DNA from: Pseudomonas wadenswilerensis
GTDB lineage: Bacteria > Pseudomonadota > Gammaproteobacteria > Pseudomonadales > Pseudomonadaceae
NCBI RefSeq assembly: GCF_900497695.1
Contig: NZ_UIDD01000004.1
Location: 186,001 to 250,000, forward strand
Reading direction: 5' to 3'
DNA: 64,000 nt
This document shows, in pieces, positions 14,728-24,972 of this stretch (its first letter is position 1; every line of letters starts with the position of its first letter). The notes under the pieces are model-generated. The model had not been told where the DNA came from. It made no database searches and saw only the letters and a list, made by a program, of their open reading frames with translations. The position numbers and the translations under genes were made by a program.

Positions 14728-15987
14728 ATGGCAAATGCGCATAGCGGCAAAATGATCGTCGGGCTGGATATCGGCACCTCCAAGGTTGTGGCACTGGTGG
14801 GCGAAGTCGCCGCCGACGGCACCCTGGAAATCGTCGGTATCGGCACCCACCCATCGCGCGGGCTGAAGAAGGGCGTGGTGGTCAATATCGAGTCCACCGT
14901 GCAGTCGATCCAGCGCGCGGTCGAAGAAGCCCAGCTGATGGCGGGCTGCCGGATTCACTCGGCGTTCGTCGGTGTTGCCGGCAATCACATCCGCAGCCTG
15001 AACTCCCACGGCATCGTCGCCATCCGCGACCGCGAAGTCAGCGCGGCGGACCTGGAGCGCGTGCTCGACGCCGCCCAGGCCGTTGCCATCCCGGCCGATC
15101 AGCGGGTCCTGCACACCCTGCCGCAGGACTACGTGATCGACAACCAGGAAGGCGTGCGCGAGCCGCTGGGTATGTCCGGCGTGCGTCTGGAAGCCAAGGT
15201 CCACGTGGTCACCTGCGCCGTCAATGCCGCACAGAACATCGAGAAGTGCGTGCGTCGCTGCGGCCTGGAAATCGACGACATCATCCTCGAGCAGTTGGCC
15301 TCGGCCTACTCGGTCCTGACCGACGACGAAAAAGAGCTGGGCGTGTGCCTGGTCGACATCGGCGGCGGCACCACCGACATCGCCATCTTCACCGAAGGCG
15401 CGATCCGTCACACCGCGGTGATCCCGATTGCCGGCGACCAGGTGACCAACGACATCGCCATGGCCTTGCGCACGCCGACCCAGTACGCCGAAGAGATCAA
15501 GATCCGTTACGCCTGCGCCCTGGCCAAACTGGCCGGTGCCGGTGAAACCATCAAGGTGCCGAGCGTCGGCGACCGTCCGCCGCGCGAACTGTCGCGCCAG
15601 GCCCTGGCCGAAGTGGTCGAGCCGCGTTACGACGAGCTCTTCACCCTGATCCAGGCCGAACTGCGTCGCAGCGGCTACGAAGACCTGGTACCGGCGGGCA
15701 TCGTCCTGACCGGCGGTACCTCGAAAATGGAAGGCGCGGTAGAACTTGCCGAGGAAATCTTCCACATGCCGGTACGCCTGGGCGTGCCGCACAGTGTTCG
15801 CGGCCTTAGCGATGTGGTGCGCAACCCGATCTATTCCACCGGTGTGGGCCTTTTGACCTACGGCCTGCAGAAGCAGTCCGACGGCTTGACCCTGACCGGT
15901 ATCAGCAGCAGCAACAACGGCTATGGCGATGAACCGAAGGCTCCAGCGTTCGAACGCTTCAAACGTTGGGTCCAGGGCAACTTTTAA
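14728..15987 (+). CDS. ftsA: Cell division protein FtsA
   Basis: Actin-like ATPase (419 residues) that tethers FtsZ filaments to the membrane. The phosphate-binding motif GLDIGTSKVVALVGE lies near the N-terminus, DIGGGTTDIA is the second phosphate loop, and the C-terminal amphipathic helix RFKRWVQGNF is the membrane-targeting sequence. A GAGAGAGGCAGG ribosome site precedes ATG 14728. Confidence 0.98.
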   Translation: MANAHSGKMIVGLDIGTSKVVALVGEVAADGTLEIVGIGTHPSRGLKKGVVVNIESTVQSIQRAVEEAQLMAGCRIHSAFVGVAGNHIRSLNSHGIVAIRDREVSAADLERVLDAAQAVAIPADQRVLHTLPQDYVIDNQEGVREPLGMSGVRLEAKVHVVTCAVNAAQNIEKCVRRCGLEIDDIILEQLASAYSVLTDDEKELGVCLVDIGGGTTDIAIFTEGAIRHTAVIPIAGDQVTNDIAMALRTPTQYAEEIKIRYACALAKLAGAGETIKVPSVGDRPPRELSRQALAEVVEPRYDELFTLIQAELRRSGYEDLVPAGIVLTGGTSKMEGAVELAEEIFHMPVRLGVPHSVRGLSDVVRNPIYSTGVGLLTYGLQKQSDGLTLTGISSSNNGYGDEPKAPAFERFKRWVQGNF

Positions 15988-16043
15988 AGTTTCAAAGCAG
16001 TAGTAGTAGGCGCAAAAACTAGAGAACTGTAAGGAGAGGGAAA

Positions 16044-17231
16044 ATGTTCGAGCTCGTAGACAACGTCCCGCAAAGTCCGGTCATTAAAGTGATCGGCGTC
16101 GGTGGCGGCGGTGGCAACGCCGTCAATCACATGGTCAAGAGCAACATCGAAGGCGTCGAATTCATCTGCGCCAACACTGATGCTCAAGCGCTGAAAAACA
16201 TCGGCGCGCGCACCATCCTGCAACTGGGTACCGGCGTGACCAAGGGCCTGGGTGCTGGTGCCAATCCGGAAGTCGGCCGCCAAGCCGCGCTGGAAGACCG
16301 TGAGCGCATCGCCGAAGTGCTGCAAGGCACCAACATGGTGTTCATCACTACCGGCATGGGTGGCGGTACCGGTACCGGTGCGGCGCCAATCATCGCCGAA
16401 GTGGCGAAAGAGCTGGGCATCCTCACCGTTGCCGTGGTCACTCGTCCGTTCCCGTTCGAAGGCCGCAAGCGCATGCAGATTGCCGACGAGGGCATCCGTG
16501 CACTGGCTGACAGCGTCGACTCGCTGATCACCATCCCCAACGAGAAGCTGCTGACCATCCTCGGCAAGGACGCCAGCCTGCTGTCGGCATTCGCCAAGGC
16601 TGACGACGTTCTGGCCGGTGCCGTTCGCGGTATCTCCGACATCATCAAGCGTCCGGGCATGATCAACGTCGACTTCGCCGACGTGCGTACCGTGATGAGC
16701 GAGATGGGCATGGCGATGATGGGTACCGGCTGCGCCAGCGGTCCTAACCGTGCACGTGAAGCGACCGAGGCAGCCATCCGCAACCCGCTGCTCGAAGACG
16801 TCAACCTGCAGGGCGCTCGCGGCATCCTGGTCAACATCACGGCGGGTCCTGACCTGTCGCTGGGTGAATACTCGGACGTCGGCAGCATCATCGAAGCCTT
16901 CGCTTCCGATCACGCCATGGTCAAGGTCGGTACCGTTATCGATCCGGACATGCGCGACGAGCTGCACGTTACCGTGGTTGCCACTGGTCTGGGTGCGAAA
17001 ATCGAGAAGCCGGTCAAGGTTATCGACAACACCATGCAGACTGCTGCGGCGCAGACCCCGGCACCGGCTCCTGTTCGTCACGAATCTTCGGTGAACTACC
17101 GTGATCTGGAGCGTCCAACCGTGATGCGCAACCAGGCTCACGCCGGTGCGGCAGCGGCTGCCAAACTTAATCCGCAAGACGATCTGGACTACCTGGACAT
17201 CCCGGCATTCCTGCGTCGTCAGGCCGATTAA
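16044..17231 (+). CDS. ftsZ: Cell division GTPase FtsZ
   Basis: Tubulin-like GTPase (395 residues) forming the Z ring. The tubulin signature MGGGTGTG is at residues 105-112. The C-terminal half ends in a variable linker and the conserved tail DYLDIPAFLRRQ that binds FtsA and ZipA. TAAGGAGAGGG gives a strong ribosome site, in line with high FtsZ levels. The 56-base gap after ftsA holds no obvious promoter. Confidence 0.99.
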   Translation: MFELVDNVPQSPVIKVIGVGGGGGNAVNHMVKSNIEGVEFICANTDAQALKNIGARTILQLGTGVTKGLGAGANPEVGRQAALEDRERIAEVLQGTNMVFITTGMGGGTGTGAAPIIAEVAKELGILTVAVVTRPFPFEGRKRMQIADEGIRALADSVDSLITIPNEKLLTILGKDASLLSAFAKADDVLAGAVRGISDIIKRPGMINVDFADVRTVMSEMGMAMMGTGCASGPNRAREATEAAIRNPLLEDVNLQGARGILVNITAGPDLSLGEYSDVGSIIEAFASDHAMVKVGTVIDPDMRDELHVTVVATGLGAKIEKPVKVIDNTMQTAAAQTPAPAPVRHESSVNYRDLERPTVMRNQAHAGAAAAAKLNPQDDLDYLDIPAFLRRQAD

Positions 17232-17285
17232 TGAAATTTATCAGGGGTATAAGGGTGATTGGTGTTCAGCAAAGGCCGGGTCTGG

Positions 17286-17291
17286 TATTAT
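17286..17291 (+). promoter_or_regulatory. candidate extended -10 of an lpxC promoter
   Basis: TATTAT at 17286-17291 in the ftsZ-lpxC gap (17232-17343), preceded by TGG, resembles an extended -10. No convincing -35 lies at 16-18 bases. lpxC is commonly transcribed from its own promoter in this position, which is the reason for listing it. Confidence 0.35.
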
Positions 17292-17307
17292 CCTCAGCCT
17301 TTGTTGA

Positions 17308-18255
<948 letters not shown>

Positions 18256-18285
18256 GTACGAACACTCTCTTCTTTAGTTTTTTTG

Positions 18286-18310
18286 GGCCACCTTCGGGTG
18301 GCCTTTTTTA
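18286..18310 (+). terminator. Rho-independent terminator after lpxC
   Basis: GGCCACC, a TTCG loop and GGTGGCC (18286-18303) followed by six T. It ends the dcw/lpxC transcription unit. Confidence 0.88.
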
Positions 18311-18337
18311 TGCCTGGTTTTTGCTCGACACAGTACC

Positions 18338-18380
18338 TGTGGGAGCCGGTCTTGCCGGCGATGGGCTGCGCAGCAGCCCC
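18338..18380. repeat. REP-like half element (GGAGCCGG type)
   Basis: TGTGGGAGCCGGTCTTGCCGGCGATGGG followed by a small GGGCTGC/GCAGCCC hairpin. The same core recurs, paired into palindromes, at 24896-24966, 38354-38414 and 59612-59698. Here only one arm is present, between lpxC and dciA. Confidence 0.6.
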
Positions 18381-18392
18381 ATGTACGGAATA

Positions 18393-18860
18393 TCAGCCGT
18401 CCGCCGAATCCTTGTCTCGCGCATGGCTGGCCAGCCGCTCCAGCGCCGCCCGCAGCTTGGGATCGCTGATGCCCTCAGCCGTCGCCTGAATGCTCTCGGC
18501 CGCGCGGCTCGACAGGTCTGCGGTGTGCCCGACCGCCCGGCTCTGGGTGGTCGGTGGCTGCACCTTGAACAGGATCCGGGTCAGGCTGGCGAAGACCTCC
18601 AGGGTCTGCAACTGGCGTTGCAGGCGTTTTTGCTGGTACCGCAGGCGGGTGGCCCAGTGGCCGTCGGTGACGATCAGCAGCAGCGTGCCTTCGCGCCAGG
18701 AGGCGATGTGGCAATGCTCACGGGCAGCCGGCTGCAACTGGCTGTCGAGCAGCTTCTGCAGTTGCGCCAGGCGCTGGGCCTGGCTGAACAGGGCTTTGAG
18801 CGGCCGGGCTTCGCGCAGAAGAACAGCGGGGGCGCGGGCTGGCGAGGGGCGAAAAGCCAT
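18393..18860 (-). CDS. dciA: DciA, replicative helicase loader (DUF721)
   Basis: 155-residue DUF721 protein. DciA is the DnaB-loading factor of bacteria that lack DnaC or DnaI, as pseudomonads do. The conserved N-terminal half includes LQKLLDSQLQPAAREHC and the WATRLRYQQKRLQRQL segment; the tail is low in conservation. It is transcribed toward the lpxC terminator and away from secA. Identification rests on the DUF721 pattern and on its place between lpxC and secA. Confidence 0.82.
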   Translation of the reverse strand: MAFRPSPARAPAVLLREARPLKALFSQAQRLAQLQKLLDSQLQPAAREHCHIASWREGTLLLIVTDGHWATRLRYQQKRLQRQLQTLEVFASLTRILFKVQPPTTQSRAVGHTADLSSRAAESIQATAEGISDPKLRAALERLASHARDKDSADG

Positions 18861-19054
18861 GAAGGGACACCTGAAGTTACAGAGCTGCCATCTTAGCAGA
18901 TCGCCTGTGGTAAGCCTTGGCCAGGCAGTCAGGGTAAAACTTCATGTTGCAATGGGTTGAAGTTGGCGAAAAAGGCCTTATTTTAACCATGCCCCGTCAA
19001 AGCGCTGTGCCAGCATCGTGGAAATCCGCCACTTTCCTCACCATCGTTTCCGGG

Positions 19055-19060
19055 TAGAAT
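19055..19060 (+). promoter_or_regulatory. candidate -10 of the secA promoter
   Basis: GGGTAGAATGC contains TAGAAT at 19055-19060, about 84 bases before the secA start; TTTCCT at 19033-19038 is a poor -35. The leader that follows holds a GGGCG/CGCCC stem (19092-19112). The 18861-19143 gap otherwise has no gene that I can support. Confidence 0.35.
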
Positions 19061-19143
19061 GCTCGTTCGCATGCGGCCATAAGGGCTGCACGGGCGACTT
19101 ACGGGGCCGCCCTCCATCCCCACGTGTGGAAGATCCTGCCGAT

Positions 19144-21876
19144 ATGTTTGCGCCTTTGTTAAAAAAACTTTTTGGAAGCAAGAACGAGCGTGAAGTCAAA
19201 CGCATGCTCAAGACGGTACAGATCGTCAATGCCTTCGAAGAGCAGATGGTGGCCCTCTCGGATGAGCAGCTGCGCGCCAAGACCGCAGAGTTCAAAGAGC
19301 GCCTGGCCAAAGGCGAGACCCTCGACCAGCTGTTGCCTGAAGCCTTCGCGGTTGCCCGTGAAGCCGGCAAGCGGGTCATGGGCATGCGTCACTTCGATGT
19401 GCAGCTGATCGGCGGCATGACCTTGCACGAAGGCATGATCGCAGAAATGCGTACCGGTGAAGGCAAGACCTTGGTCGCAACCCTGGGCGTGTACCTCAAT
19501 GCCTTGTCGGGCAAAGGCGTGCACGTGGTCACGGTGAACGACTACCTGGCCCGCCGCGACGCCAACTGGATGCGTCCGCTGTACGAATTCCTCGGCCTGA
19601 CCGTCGGCGTCGTTACGCCGTTCCAGCCGCCGGAAGAGAAGCGCATCGCCTATGCCGCCGACATCACCTACGGCACCAACAACGAATTCGGTTTCGATTA
19701 CCTGCGCGACAACATGGCCTTCAGCATGGAAGAGAAATTCCAGCGTGAGCTGAATTTTGCCGTGATCGACGAAGTCGACTCCATCCTGATCGACGAAGCC
19801 CGTACCCCGCTGATCATCTCCGGCCAGGCCGAAGACAGCTCCAAGCTGTACATCGAGATCAACAAGCTGATCCCGCGCCTCAAGCAGCACATCGAGGAAG
19901 TCGAGGGCCAGGTTACCCAGGAAGGCCACTACAGCATCGACGAGAAGAGCCGTCAGGTTGAACTCAACGAAGCCGGCCACCAGTTCATCGAAGAGATGCT
20001 CACCCAGGTCGGTCTGCTGGCCGAGGGCGAGAGCCTCTACTCGGCGCACAACCTGGGCCTGCTGACCCACGTCTACGCCGGCCTGCGCGCGCACAAGCTG
20101 TTCCATCGCAACGTTGAATACATCGTCCAGGACGGCCAGATCCTGCTGATCGACGAACACACCGGCCGTACCATGCCGGGCCGTCGTCTGTCCGAAGGCC
20201 TGCACCAGGCGATCGAAGCGAAAGAGAACCTGAACATTCAGGCCGAGAGTCAGACCCTGGCTTCGACCACCTTCCAGAACTACTTCCGCCTGTACAACAA
20301 GCTGTCCGGCATGACCGGTACCGCCGACACCGAAGCGTTCGAGTTCCAGTCGATCTACGGACTCAACGTGATGGTGATCCCGCCGAACAAGCCGTTGGCC
20401 CGTAAGGACTTCAACGACCTGGTGTACCTGACTGCCGAAGAGAAGTACCAGGCGATCATCGCCGACATCAAGGAAAGCATGACCCAGGGCCGCCCCGTCC
20501 TGGTGGGTACGGCGACCATCGAAACCTCCGAGCACATGTCCAACCTGCTGCAGAAGGAAGGCATCGATCACAAGGTCCTCAACGCCAAGTACCACGAGAA
20601 AGAAGCCGAGATCATTGCCCAGGCCGGTCGCCCGGGTGCGCTGACCATCGCCACCAACATGGCCGGCCGTGGTACCGACATCCTCCTGGGCGGTAACTGG
20701 GAAGTCGAAGTCGCCGCCATGGAAAACGCGACGCCTGAGCAGGTTGCGCAGATCAAGGCCGACTGGCAGAAGCGTCACCAGCAGGTGATCGAGTCCGGTG
20801 GCCTGCACGTGATCGCCTCCGAGCGTCACGAGTCGCGCCGTATCGACAACCAGCTGCGTGGCCGTTCCGGCCGTCAGGGCGACCCGGGTTCGAGCCGTTT
20901 CTACCTGTCGCTGGAAGACAGCCTGATGCGTATCTTCGCCTCCGACCGGGTGAAGAACTTCATGAAGGCGCTGGGCATGCAGTCCGGTGAAGCCATCGAA
21001 CACCGCATGGTCACCAACGCCATCGAAAAGGCCCAGCGCAAGGTCGAAGGCCGCAACTTCGACATTCGTAAACAGCTGCTCGAATTCGACGACGTCGCCA
21101 ACGAGCAACGTAAAGTCATCTACCACATGCGTAACAGCCTGCTGGCAGCTGACAATATTGGCGACACCATCGCCGACTTCCGCCAGGAAGTGCTCGACGC
21201 CACCGTCGCCCAGCACATTCCGCCGCAGTCGCTGCCCGAGCAGTGGGATGTTGCCGGCCTGGAAGCGTCGCTGGCCAGCGATTTCGGGGTCAAGCTGCCG
21301 ATCCAGCAATGGCTCGACGAAGACGACCACCTGTACGAAGAAACCCTGCGCGAGAAGCTCATGGCCGAGCTGCTGGCGGCCTACAACGAGAAGGAAGAGC
21401 AGGCCAGCGCCGAAGCCCTGCGCACCTTCGAGAAGCAGATCCTGCTGCGCGTCCTCGACGACCTGTGGAAAGACCACCTGTCGACCATGGACCACCTGCG
21501 TCACGGTATCCATCTGCGCGGCTATGCGCAGAAGAACCCGAAGCAGGAGTACAAGCGCGAGTCGTTCAACCTGTTCCAGGAACTGCTCGATTCGATCAAG
21601 CGCGACACCATCCGCGTGCTCTCGCACGTTCAGGTTCGCCGCGAAGATCCGGTCGAGGAAGAAGCCCGTCTGCGCCGCGAAGCCGAAGAACTGGCTGCGC
21701 GCATGCAGTTCCAGCACGCCGAGGCCCCAGGCCTGGAAGCTGAGCCGCAGGAAGAGGGCGCTGACGTTGCCGTGGCCACCGCGCCCGTACGCAACGAGCA
21801 GAAGCTGGGCCGCAACGAGCCATGCTGGTGCGGTTCGGGCAAGAAGTTCAAGCAGTGCCACGGCAAGATCGACTGA
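19144..21876 (+). CDS. secA: Protein translocase ATPase SecA
   Basis: Motor ATPase (910 residues) that pushes unfolded preproteins through SecYEG. It starts at ATG 19144 with the typical [14 protein letters not shown]; a longer in-frame extension upstream has no family support. Walker A GEGKT is at residues 105-109, [11 protein letters not shown] is the Walker B/DEAD region, and the C-terminus carries the zinc-binding [13 protein letters not shown] that contacts SecB and ribosomes. No secM-like arrest gene lies upstream. Confidence 0.98.
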   Translation: MFAPLLKKLFGSKNEREVKRMLKTVQIVNAFEEQMVALSDEQLRAKTAEFKERLAKGETLDQLLPEAFAVAREAGKRVMGMRHFDVQLIGGMTLHEGMIAEMRTGEGKTLVATLGVYLNALSGKGVHVVTVNDYLARRDANWMRPLYEFLGLTVGVVTPFQPPEEKRIAYAADITYGTNNEFGFDYLRDNMAFSMEEKFQRELNFAVIDEVDSILIDEARTPLIISGQAEDSSKLYIEINKLIPRLKQHIEEVEGQVTQEGHYSIDEKSRQVELNEAGHQFIEEMLTQVGLLAEGESLYSAHNLGLLTHVYAGLRAHKLFHRNVEYIVQDGQILLIDEHTGRTMPGRRLSEGLHQAIEAKENLNIQAESQTLASTTFQNYFRLYNKLSGMTGTADTEAFEFQSIYGLNVMVIPPNKPLARKDFNDLVYLTAEEKYQAIIADIKESMTQGRPVLVGTATIETSEHMSNLLQKEGIDHKVLNAKYHEKEAEIIAQAGRPGALTIATNMAGRGTDILLGGNWEVEVAAMENATPEQVAQIKADWQKRHQQVIESGGLHVIASERHESRRIDNQLRGRSGRQGDPGSSRFYLSLEDSLMRIFASDRVKNFMKALGMQSGEAIEHRMVTNAIEKAQRKVEGRNFDIRKQLLEFDDVANEQRKVIYHMRNSLLAADNIGDTIADFRQEVLDATVAQHIPPQSLPEQWDVAGLEASLASDFGVKLPIQQWLDEDDHLYEETLREKLMAELLAAYNEKEEQASAEALRTFEKQILLRVLDDLWKDHLSTMDHLRHGIHLRGYAQKNPKQEYKRESFNLFQELLDSIKRDTIRVLSHVQVRREDPVEEEARLRREAEELAARMQFQHAEAPGLEAEPQEEGADVAVATAPVRNEQKLGRNEPCWCGSGKKFKQCHGKID

Positions 21877-21914
21877 TCAGACCGTCGTTGCACCCCGCTG
21901 ACATCTGAACACCG

Positions 21915-21943
21915 CGCCGCGACTGGTACTCACCGTCGCGGCG
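21915..21943 (+). terminator. possible terminator between secA and argJ
   Basis: CGCCGCGAC (21915-21923) pairs with GTCGCGGCG (21935-21943) over an 11-base loop, followed by TTGTTCC. The stem is strong but the T-run is poor, so it may only weaken read-through. Confidence 0.4.
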
Positions 21944-22002
21944 TTGTTCCATCTCAAGCGCCGGTTATCTCGACCCGGCGCATTTTTTCTAGGAGCGCTT
22001 TC

Positions 22003-23220
22003 ATGGCTGTTGGTCTTGGTCCTTTGCCAACGTTGCACCCGGTTCCAGGTTTCGAACTCGGCATCGCCTCTGCGGGCATCAAGCGCCCGGGGCGCAAGGA
22101 CGTGGTGGTAATGCGCTGCGCCGAAGGCTCCAGTGTTGCCGGCGTGTTCACCCTGAACGCGTTCTGCGCCGCTCCCGTGATCCTTGCCAAGCAGCGCGTG
22201 CAGGGCACCGTGCGCTACCTGCTGACCAACACCGGCAACGCCAATGCCGGCACCGGCGCGCCGGGCCTGGCCGCCGCCGAACGCACCTGCGCCAAGCTGG
22301 CCGGGCTGACTGGCGTCGACGCCAGCGCCGTGCTGCCGTTTTCCACCGGCGTGATCGGCGAGCCGCTGCCGGTCGAGAAGATCGAAGGCGCCCTGCAGGC
22401 CGCCCTGGATGACCTGTCGGAAAACAACTGGGCCGCTGCCGCCACCGGCATCATGACCACCGATACCCTGCCAAAAGGCGCCAGCCGACAGTTCCAGCAT
22501 GACGGCGTGACCATCACCGTCACCGGCATCAGCAAGGGCGCGGGCATGATCCGTCCGAACATGGCGACCATGCTCGGCTACATCGCCACCGACGCCAAGG
22601 TGGCGCCTGCGGTGCTCAAGGACCTGATCCTCGACGGCGCCAACAAGTCGTTCAACCGCATCACCATCGACGGCGACACCTCGACCAACGACTGCTGCAT
22701 GCTGATTGCCACCGGCAAGGCCGATGTCGCCGAAGTCACCGAAGCCAGCGGCCCGTTGTTCGAAGCGCTGAAAAAGGCCGTGTTCGAAGTGTGTATGGAA
22801 GTGGCCCAGGCCATCGTCCGTGACGGCGAAGGCGCGACTAAGTTCGTCACCGTTGAAGTCAATGGCGGCGGCAATCACCAGGAATGCCTGGACGTCGGCT
22901 ACGCCGTGGCTCACTCGCCGCTGATCAAGACCGCGCTGTTCGCCTCTGACCCGAACTGGGGCCGGATCCTCGCCGCCGTCGGCCGTGCCGGCGTGCCGGA
23001 CCTGGACGTCAGCCTGATCGACGTCTACCTGGGTGATGTGTGCATCGCCAGCAAGGGCGGGCGCAGCGCCAGCTACACCGAAGCCCAGGGCTCGGCAGTA
23101 ATGGCCAAGGAAGAGATCACCATCCGTATCGAGCTGGGCCGTGGCCAGTGCAGCGAAACCATCTGGACCACTGACCTGTCCCACGAGTACGTGAAAATCA
23201 ACGCCGAATACCGTACCTAA
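22003..23220 (+). CDS. argJ: Bifunctional ornithine acetyltransferase/N-acetylglutamate synthase
   Basis: Transfers acetyl from N-acetylornithine to glutamate, recycling the acetyl group in arginine synthesis. 405 residues made as a precursor that cleaves itself before the nucleophile Thr189, in the motif [22 protein letters not shown] upstream and the C-terminal EYRT are also family features. The start ATG 22003 has AGGAGCG at good spacing. It is a free-standing gene between secA and the GST and may be expressed from read-through or a local promoter not seen clearly. Confidence 0.97.
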   Translation: MAVGLGPLPTLHPVPGFELGIASAGIKRPGRKDVVVMRCAEGSSVAGVFTLNAFCAAPVILAKQRVQGTVRYLLTNTGNANAGTGAPGLAAAERTCAKLAGLTGVDASAVLPFSTGVIGEPLPVEKIEGALQAALDDLSENNWAAAATGIMTTDTLPKGASRQFQHDGVTITVTGISKGAGMIRPNMATMLGYIATDAKVAPAVLKDLILDGANKSFNRITIDGDTSTNDCCMLIATGKADVAEVTEASGPLFEALKKAVFEVCMEVAQAIVRDGEGATKFVTVEVNGGGNHQECLDVGYAVAHSPLIKTALFASDPNWGRILAAVGRAGVPDLDVSLIDVYLGDVCIASKGGRSASYTEAQGSAVMAKEEITIRIELGRGQCSETIWTTDLSHEYVKINAEYRT

Positions 23221-23226
23221 CCTCAT

Positions 23227-23277
23227 CGCGGGTCAAGCCCGCTCCTACAAAACCTGTAGGAGCGGGCTTGACCCGCG
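23227..23277. repeat. REP palindrome (GCGGGCTTGACCCGCG type)
   Basis: The arm CGCGGGTCAAGCCCGCTCC... (23227-23249) and its exact reverse complement (23255-23277) face each other over five bases. It fits the common Pseudomonas intergenic REP pair and lies right after argJ, where it could also protect or end the mRNA. Confidence 0.88.
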
Positions 23278-23301
23278 AAAAGTCCCTGATGGAGCTGAAC
23301 C

Positions 23302-23934
23302 ATGAGCTACCAACTGATCATCGGCGACAAGCTGTATTCCTCCTGGTCGCTGCGCGCCGCCCTGGCCCTCGAGCTGGCCGGTGCTTCCTATGATGAAACC
23401 CTGATCAAACTCAACCAGCCCGATACCCGCCAGCGTCTGCTCGAGCATTCGCCCACTGCCAAGGTGCCGCTGCTCAAGAGCGAGCATGGGGTAATCGCCG
23501 ACTCCCTGGCGATCGCCGAGTACCTGGCTGAACGCTACCCGCACGCCAACCTCTGGCCCACCGACATCGCCGCCCGGGCCCAGGCCCGTTCGGCCTGCGC
23601 GCAGATGCACAGCGGCTTTTTCGCCCTGCGCGGCAACATGCCGTTCGACCTGTCCCGGGATGAAGCGCTGGAAACCGTGCCGCTGGACGTGCAGGTGGAT
23701 ATCGACCGCATCGTCGCGCTGTGGTCCGAATGCCGCCTGGCCGCCAAGGAAGCAGGCCCGTACCTGTTCGGCCGCGTCAGCCTGGTCGATGCCTTCTTTG
23801 CCCCGATCGCCGTGCGCCTGCGCACCTATCGGGTAGAGGTGCCGGCAGAAGCGGCAGCCTATATCGAAACCATCTACCAGTGGCCAGCCTTCCAGGCCTG
23901 GCAAAAGGCTGGCCTGGCGGAGCGTGAAGGGTGA
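23302..23934 (+). CDS. Glutathione S-transferase family protein
   Basis: 210 residues: thioredoxin-fold domain (about 1-80, with YSSWSLRAALALEL holding the likely catalytic Ser-Ser/Trp region and KVPLLKSEHGVIADSLAIAEYL) and an all-helical C-terminal domain. The substrate is unknown; sequences of this type resemble small maleylacetoacetate-isomerase-like or stress GSTs. GAGCTG precedes ATG 23302. Its stop overlaps the next gene (GTGA), so the two are probably co-translated. Confidence 0.88.
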   Translation: MSYQLIIGDKLYSSWSLRAALALELAGASYDETLIKLNQPDTRQRLLEHSPTAKVPLLKSEHGVIADSLAIAEYLAERYPHANLWPTDIAARAQARSACAQMHSGFFALRGNMPFDLSRDEALETVPLDVQVDIDRIVALWSECRLAAKEAGPYLFGRVSLVDAFFAPIAVRLRTYRVEVPAEAAAYIETIYQWPAFQAWQKAGLAEREG

Positions 23935-24875
23935 AACGTGTGCATGTAGCCGCTGCGGTCATCCGCGGTACCGACGGGCGCATCCTGATTGCCCGCCGTG
24001 CCGACTGCCAGCATCAGGGCGGCCTGTGGGAGTTCCCGGGCGGCAAGGTTGAAGACGGCGAAGCGGTCGAGCGGGCCCTGGCGCGGGAGCTTCATGAAGA
24101 GCTGGGCATCGTCGTCACTGCGGCGCGGCCATTGATCAAGGTCAAACACGATTACCCGGACAAGCAGGTGCTGCTGGATGTCTGGGAGGTCAACGGTTTT
24201 ACCGGCGAGCCCCACGGCGCAGAAGGCCAGCCTCTGGCCTGGGTAAGCGCGCGGGAGCTGCCGCACTACGACTTCCCCGAAGCCAACCAGCCGATCGTTG
24301 CTGCCGCGCGCTTGCCGGGGCAATACCTGATCACGCCCGAAGGCCTGGAAGTTCCGCAGATGCTGCGTGGCATCCAGAAGGCCATTGCCGGCGGGATCAA
24401 GCTGGTGCAACTGCGTGCGCCGAACATGTACGACCCCAAGTACCGCGATGTGGCGGTGGATGCGGTCGGGCTGTGTGCGGGCAAGGCGCAGTTGATGCTC
24501 AAGGGCCCGTTGGAGTGGCTGGGTGACTTCCCGGCGGCCGGTTGGCACCTGACCTCCGAGCAGTTGCGCAAGTACGCCAGCAAAGGCCGGCCGTTCCCCA
24601 AGGAACGCTGGCTGGCGGCGTCCTGCCACAATGCTGAAGAATTGGCGTTGGCCGAGCAGATGGGCGTGGATTTCGTCACCCTGTCGCCGGTGCAGGCGAC
24701 CCAGACTCATCCACACGCCGTGCCGTTGGGTTGGGAGCAGGCGCAGCAACTGATCGAAGGCTTCAGCAAGCCCGTGTATTTGCTCGGTGGCGTGGGTGCT
24801 GCCGAGCTGGACAAGGCCTGGCTGCATGGCGCTCAGGGTGTGGCGGGGATCCGCGCATTTTGGCCTGAGCTCTGA
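23931..24875 (+). CDS. Nudix hydrolase fused to a thiamine-phosphate-synthase-like domain
   Basis: 314 residues in two domains. The MutT/Nudix domain (1 to about 130) has a perfect Nudix box: G38-x5-E44-x7-R52-E53-L54-x-E56-E57-x-G59. It is likely to hydrolyse oxidised nucleotides such as 8-oxo-dGTP. Residues about 133-314 resemble ThiE TIM-barrel proteins (IKLVQLRAPNM, VDFVTLSPVQATQTHP, VYLLGGVG), but whether they make thiamine phosphate is doubtful. GTG start 23931 overlaps the GST stop. The Nudix part is certain; the role of the second domain is not. Confidence 0.88.
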   Translation: MKRVHVAAAVIRGTDGRILIARRADCQHQGGLWEFPGGKVEDGEAVERALARELHEELGIVVTAARPLIKVKHDYPDKQVLLDVWEVNGFTGEPHGAEGQPLAWVSARELPHYDFPEANQPIVAAARLPGQYLITPEGLEVPQMLRGIQKAIAGGIKLVQLRAPNMYDPKYRDVAVDAVGLCAGKAQLMLKGPLEWLGDFPAAGWHLTSEQLRKYASKGRPFPKERWLAASCHNAEELALAEQMGVDFVTLSPVQATQTHPHAVPLGWEQAQQLIEGFSKPVYLLGGVGAAELDKAWLHGAQGVAGIRAFWPEL

Positions 24876-24895
24876 TAGGGGGCTGCTTTGCAGCC

Positions 24896-24966
24896 CATCG
24901 CTGGCATGCCAGCTCCCACAAGGTTCGGTGTATGCAGTCTTTGTGGGAGCTGGCTTGCCAGCGATG
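24896..24966. repeat. REP palindrome (GGGAGCTGGC type)
   Basis: CATCGCTGGCATGCCAGCTC... (24896-24921) pairs with the near-exact inverse at 24941-24966. It lies between convergent genes, the Nudix fusion and the adenosyltransferase, and may act as a bidirectional 3' boundary. Confidence 0.85.
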
Positions 24967-24972
24967 AGGCCC

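Noticed and set aside
18321..18896. A forward frame over dciA
   Set aside because: It is the complement of dciA, which has the family match on the reverse strand.
19159..21861. A 900-codon open frame antisense to secA, and similar long antisense frames over ftsI, murC, groEL and mexW
   Set aside because: High-GC third codon positions leave mirrored frames open. These frames have shadow-like composition (His, Gln, Val, Gly-rich), no ribosome sites and no family resemblance.
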